The notes beneath the pieces are model-generated. The model saw only the letters and a list, made by a program, of their open reading frames with translations, searched no databases and was not told the DNA's origin. A program made the position numbers and the translations under genes. From the NCBI GenBank assembly GCA_023417665.1, contig JAEZFA010000087.1, forward strand, positions 1 through 8,355: 8,355 bases of DNA. The letters are read 5' to 3'. The number at the start of each line of letters is the position of its first letter. Within the stretch, counting starts at the first letter, position 1. This document shows positions 6,448 to 8,355 of the stretch, in pieces. This DNA is from Pseudomonadota bacterium (lineage in GTDB: Bacteria; Pseudomonadota; Alphaproteobacteria; Rhizobiales; Xanthobacteraceae).

Positions 6448-6635
6448 GCGATCACCGTGATGGCCGGAAGCTCGGATTTCTTGAGCACGCTCGGGCCGAG
6501 CTTCACGATGGTGACGACGTAAAACAGCACGCAGAGGAACGCGAGCACCAGCGCAATCGCAAGCGAGCGGCGCTTGCGGCTTTTCTTCTGCGCTTCGGTC
6601 AGTACGACACCCTTGTTCTCGGTCATTGCGTTCAC
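6444..6635 (-). CDS. coxF: Small single-span membrane protein of the oxidase cluster (coxF-like)
   Basis: A 63-residue protein if read from the GTG at 6635, or 60 residues from the ATG at 6626. Residues 12-24 of the long form are strongly basic (EAQKKSRKRRSLA). One hydrophobic helix follows at about 26-45 and ends in FYVVTIVKLGP, a pattern I associate with the small protein between ctaB and ctaG in alphaproteobacterial oxidase clusters, annotated coxF in some genomes. The basic stretch before the helix predicts an N-in topology. The biochemical role is unknown; a part in assembly or subunit stability is inferred only from position. The GTG start is preferred because AAGGA lies 8 nt before it and because it overlaps the ctaB stop as GTGA; from the ATG the same AAGGA is 17 nt away. 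It ends by overlapping the ctaG start (ATGA), so it is tied to both neighbours. The symbol is tentative. Confidence 0.8.
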   Translation of the reverse strand: MNAMTENKGVVLTEAQKKSRKRRSLAIALVLAFLCVLFYVVTIVKLGPSVLKKSELPAITVIA

Positions 6636-7552
6636 CGTGTCATTCCTTCGACGAGCAGAACCGCGAAGAGCAGGAATAGATAGAGAACCGAGAACGCGAA
6701 AAGATGTTTCGCCGCGCGCTCCGCCGCCTCGCCTTCCCGCTGGCGGTAGACCTGTCCCGCGAAGAAAAGAAACAGAACCCCGAGCGCGATGGACACCGCG
6801 CCGTAGAGCCAGCCGGTCATGCCGAGCGCGAAGGGCGCGATGCCGAGCGGCGCGAGCAGGATCGAATAGAGCAGAATCTGTTTGCGGGTCTCGTCGTCGC
6901 CGGCGACGTTCGGCAGCATCGGCACGCCCGCGCGCTCGTAGTCGCGCTTCTTTAGCAGGGCCAGCGCCCAGAAGTGCGGCGGCGTCCATATGAAGATGAT
7001 CGCGAACAGAAGCAGCGGCTCCAGCGAGACATTGCCCGTTACCGCGGCCCAGCCGATTACCGGCGGCAAGGCGCCGGCGGCACCGCCGATCACGATATTC
7101 TGCGGCGTCGCGCGCTTCAGCCACATCGAATAGATCACGGCGTAGAAGAAGATCGTGAAGGCCAAGAGCGCGCCGGCGAGCATGCCGACCAGAAGCCCGA
7201 GCATCAGTACGGCGGCCGCCGAAAGGAACAGGCCGAACACCATGGCTTCGCCGGCCTCGACGCGGCCCGCCGGAATTGGCCGCGTGCGCGTGCGGTCCAT
7301 GCGGGCGTCGATATCGGCGTCCCACCACATGTTCAGCGCACCCGCCGCACCCGCACCGATCGCGATGCAGAGCAATGCGACGAAGCCGATCACCGGATGG
7401 ATGTCGCCGGGCGCGCGCACGATGCCGACCAGCGCGGTAAAGACCACGAGCGACATCACGCGCGGCTTCAGGAGCGCCCAATAATCCTCGACCCCGGCGA
7501 AACCGGAGAGTTGATCCGCGTGTACGGAGCGTTCTTCAGAAACCAGCGACAT
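6632..7552 (-). CDS. ctaB: Protoheme IX farnesyltransferase (heme O synthase)
   Basis: Transfers a farnesyl group from farnesyl diphosphate to heme B, making heme O, which heme A synthase then oxidises to heme A. It is a UbiA-superfamily membrane enzyme of 306 residues with about nine hydrophobic helices, the normal size. The opening DYWALLKPRVMSLVVFTALVG (23-43) is typical. The first Asp-rich motif is N74-x3-D78-x3-D82 followed by MDRTRTRP, which binds the Mg-diphosphate. The second conserved loop, KKRDYERAGVPMLPNVAG, is at 201-218, after WTPPHFWALA. All key residues are present. The start ATG at 7552 gives the usual short polar N-terminus before the first helix, but no good ribosome-binding site stands in front of it; the nearest GGAG is about 22 nt away. 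It follows ctaD after a hairpin-rich spacer and overlaps the next gene by GTGA. ctaA is not in this window. Confidence 0.97.
   Translation of the reverse strand: MSLVSEERSVHADQLSGFAGVEDYWALLKPRVMSLVVFTALVGIVRAPGDIHPVIGFVALLCIAIGAGAAGALNMWWDADIDARMDRTRTRPIPAGRVEAGEAMVFGLFLSAAAVLMLGLLVGMLAGALLAFTIFFYAVIYSMWLKRATPQNIVIGGAAGALPPVIGWAAVTGNVSLEPLLLFAIIFIWTPPHFWALALLKKRDYERAGVPMLPNVAGDDETRKQILLYSILLAPLGIAPFALGMTGWLYGAVSIALGVLFLFFAGQVYRQREGEAAERAAKHLFAFSVLYLFLLFAVLLVEGMTR
6644..6648 (-). promoter_or_regulatory. Ribosome-binding site of the coxF-like gene
   Basis: AAGGA on the minus strand within the last codons of ctaB, 8 nt before the GTG at 6635. The spacing favours this GTG over the ATG at 6626 (17 nt). 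Confidence 0.5.
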
Positions 7553-7613
7553 GGTTCGTTTTAACTTCGACTAACTCCAGGGAAACGGCAGACACCGCTT
7601 CCTGATAACGGCT

Positions 7614-7639
7614 CCGGCGGGCTTGCTTCGGCCCGCCGG
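7614..7639 (-). repeat. 9-bp GC-rich hairpin in the ctaD-ctaB spacer
   Basis: CCGGCGGGC at 7614-7622 pairs perfectly with GCCCGCCGG at 7631-7639 around an 8-nt loop. No T run follows in either direction, so it is a weak candidate for an intrinsic terminator. It may instead mark an mRNA processing point or partial attenuation between ctaD and ctaB. Confidence 0.5.
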
Positions 7640-7652
7640 TCTTGGGTCCGGC

Positions 7653-7679
7653 CTCAAGCCAGCGCCTGCCGAGCTTGAG
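7653..7679 (-). repeat. Short 7-bp inverted repeat in the ctaD-ctaB spacer
   Basis: CTCAAGC (7653-7659) and GCTTGAG (7673-7679) could pair around a 13-nt loop. It is weaker than its two neighbours and could be a chance match. It is listed because it sits between them, giving three potential hairpins in 175 bp. Confidence 0.3.
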
Positions 7680-7691
7680 CATCCAATTCGC

Positions 7692-7717
7692 CCGAAGCCG
7701 GAAACCCCCGGCTTCGG
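7692..7717 (-). repeat. Perfect 10-bp hairpin just downstream of ctaD
   Basis: Minus-strand arms CCGAAGCCGG and CCGGCTTCGG pair perfectly around the 6-nt loop GGGTTT, beginning 10 nt after the ctaD stop. The bases after the stem (GCGAATTGGAT) contain no T tract, so full intrinsic termination is doubtful. Protection of the ctaD mRNA 3' end or partial read-through into ctaB is more likely. It resembles the 5742-5767 hairpin upstream of ctaE. Confidence 0.65.
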
Positions 7718-7727
7718 AATCCTGAAA

Positions 7728-8355
7728 TCACTTCACCTGCGGCAGTCGTTCGAAGGTGTGGAACGGCGGCGGCGAAGACACCGTCCATTCCAGCGTGGTC
7801 GCGCCGACGCCCCACGGATTGTCGGCGGCTTTCACCTTCTTCGAGAAGGCATGCACGATCGTGATGAAGAAGATGATGAGTCCCGCCAGCGAGATATAGG
7901 CGCCGATCGACGACACGAAGTTCCAGCCGGCATAGGCGTCCGGATAGTCCGCATAGCGGCGCGGCATGCCGGCGAGGCCCAGGAAGTGCTGCGGGAAGAA
8001 GATCGTGTTGACGCCGATGAAGGTCGTCCAGAAGTGCAGCTTGGCGAGCGTTTCGGAATACATGTACCCGAATACTTTCGGGAACCAGTAATACCAGCCG
8101 GCGAAGATACCGAAGGTCGCGCCGAGCGACATCGTGTAGTGGAAGTGCGCGAGGACGTAATAGGTGTCGTGGAAAGCGCGATCGACGCCGGCGTTCGACA
8201 GGATCACGCCGGTAACGCCGCCAAGGGTAAACAGGAAGATCAGGCCGACCGAGAACAGCATCGGCGCGGTGAAGCGGATCGAGCCGCCCCACATGGACGC
8301 GATCCACGAGAAGATCTTCACGCCGGTCGGCACCGCGATCACCATGGTGGCGGCG
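7728..8355 (-). CDS. ctaD: Cytochrome c oxidase subunit I, C-terminal part (5' end outside window)
   Basis: The visible 208 residues are roughly the last five of the twelve helices of the catalytic subunit of aa3-type oxidase, which reduces oxygen to water and pumps protons. The segment opens AATMVIAVPTGVKIFSW, containing the K-pathway lysine (K362 in Rhodobacter numbering). HDTYYVLAHFHY holds the Mg-site His-Asp pair and, in HFH, the axial ligands of heme a3 and heme a. GMPRRYADYPD carries the two arginines that contact heme propionates. The end NPWGVGATTLEWTVSSPPPFHTFE is the normal alphaproteobacterial C-terminus, so the gene is complete at this side. The CuB histidine pair and the D-pathway lie in the missing part. 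The ATG at 8345 is internal: homologues continue far upstream. It is the first gene of the visible run; a promoter is not in the window. Confidence 0.98.
   Translation of the reverse strand, partial: AATMVIAVPTGVKIFSWIASMWGGSIRFTAPMLFSVGLIFLFTLGGVTGVILSNAGVDRAFHDTYYVLAHFHYTMSLGATFGIFAGWYYWFPKVFGYMYSETLAKLHFWTTFIGVNTIFFPQHFLGLAGMPRRYADYPDAYAGWNFVSSIGAYISLAGLIIFFITIVHAFSKKVKAADNPWGVGATTLEWTVSSPPPFHTFERLPQVK

Noticed and set aside
7614..7717. Intrinsic terminator ending the oxidase subunit transcript after ctaD
   Set aside because: The stems are good but none is followed by a T tract on the transcribed strand, so I list them as hairpins rather than terminators.
1..8355. Mobile elements, tRNA or rRNA genes, CRISPR arrays or a phage-defence system
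   Set aside because: No transposase, integrase, repeat-spacer pattern or tRNA-like cloverleaf was seen; nearly the whole window is accounted for by housekeeping genes with short spacers.

Overview
The window looks like a chromosomal segment of an alphaproteobacterium, most likely order Hyphomicrobiales (the Bradyrhizobium/Xanthobacteraceae side). The evidence is the high GC content, the strong GC bias at third codon positions, and the gene order: aa3-type cytochrome c oxidase genes, then SURF1, threonine synthase, an M16 peptidase and a GNAT acetyltransferase. This is recognised from protein motifs and remembered synteny, not from a database search.

Layout: almost everything lies on the minus strand and is read from right to left. 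First comes the 3' part of ctaD (subunit I, cut by the right edge). A 175-bp spacer with three hairpins follows, then ctaB (heme O synthase), a 60-63 aa single-span membrane protein (coxF-like), ctaG (Cox11-type CuB chaperone), a 130-bp spacer with one hairpin, and ctaE (subunit III). After these come a DUF983 zinc-ribbon membrane protein, surf1, thrC, an M16 (mitochondrial-processing-peptidase-like) protease and a RimJ/RimL-like acetyltransferase. At the far left the C-terminal part of an unrecognised plus-strand gene converges on the acetyltransferase gene, and the two stop codons overlap.

How the genes work together: ctaD and ctaE encode core oxidase subunits. ctaB makes heme O, the precursor of heme A. 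CtaG delivers copper to the CuB site of subunit I, and Surf1 assists heme A insertion. The coxF-like and DUF983 proteins are probable but uncharacterised assembly or accessory factors. ThrC (the last step of threonine synthesis) and the peptidase are not oxidase proteins but lie in the same tightly spaced transcriptional direction. Heme A synthase (ctaA) and a Sco protein are not in this window.

Several junctions suggest translational coupling: GTGA at ctaB/coxF, ATGA at coxF/ctaG and GTGA at DUF983/surf1. thrC appears to start at a TTG (or CTG) codon. The least ordinary non-coding signal is a pair of related 26-bp palindromes, one just after ctaD and one touching the ctaE ribosome-binding site. 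Their arms differ at paired positions that keep the pairing. I see no mobile element, CRISPR array, tRNA or rRNA, and no clear sign of a new system: this is mostly a conventional, well-ordered respiratory locus.
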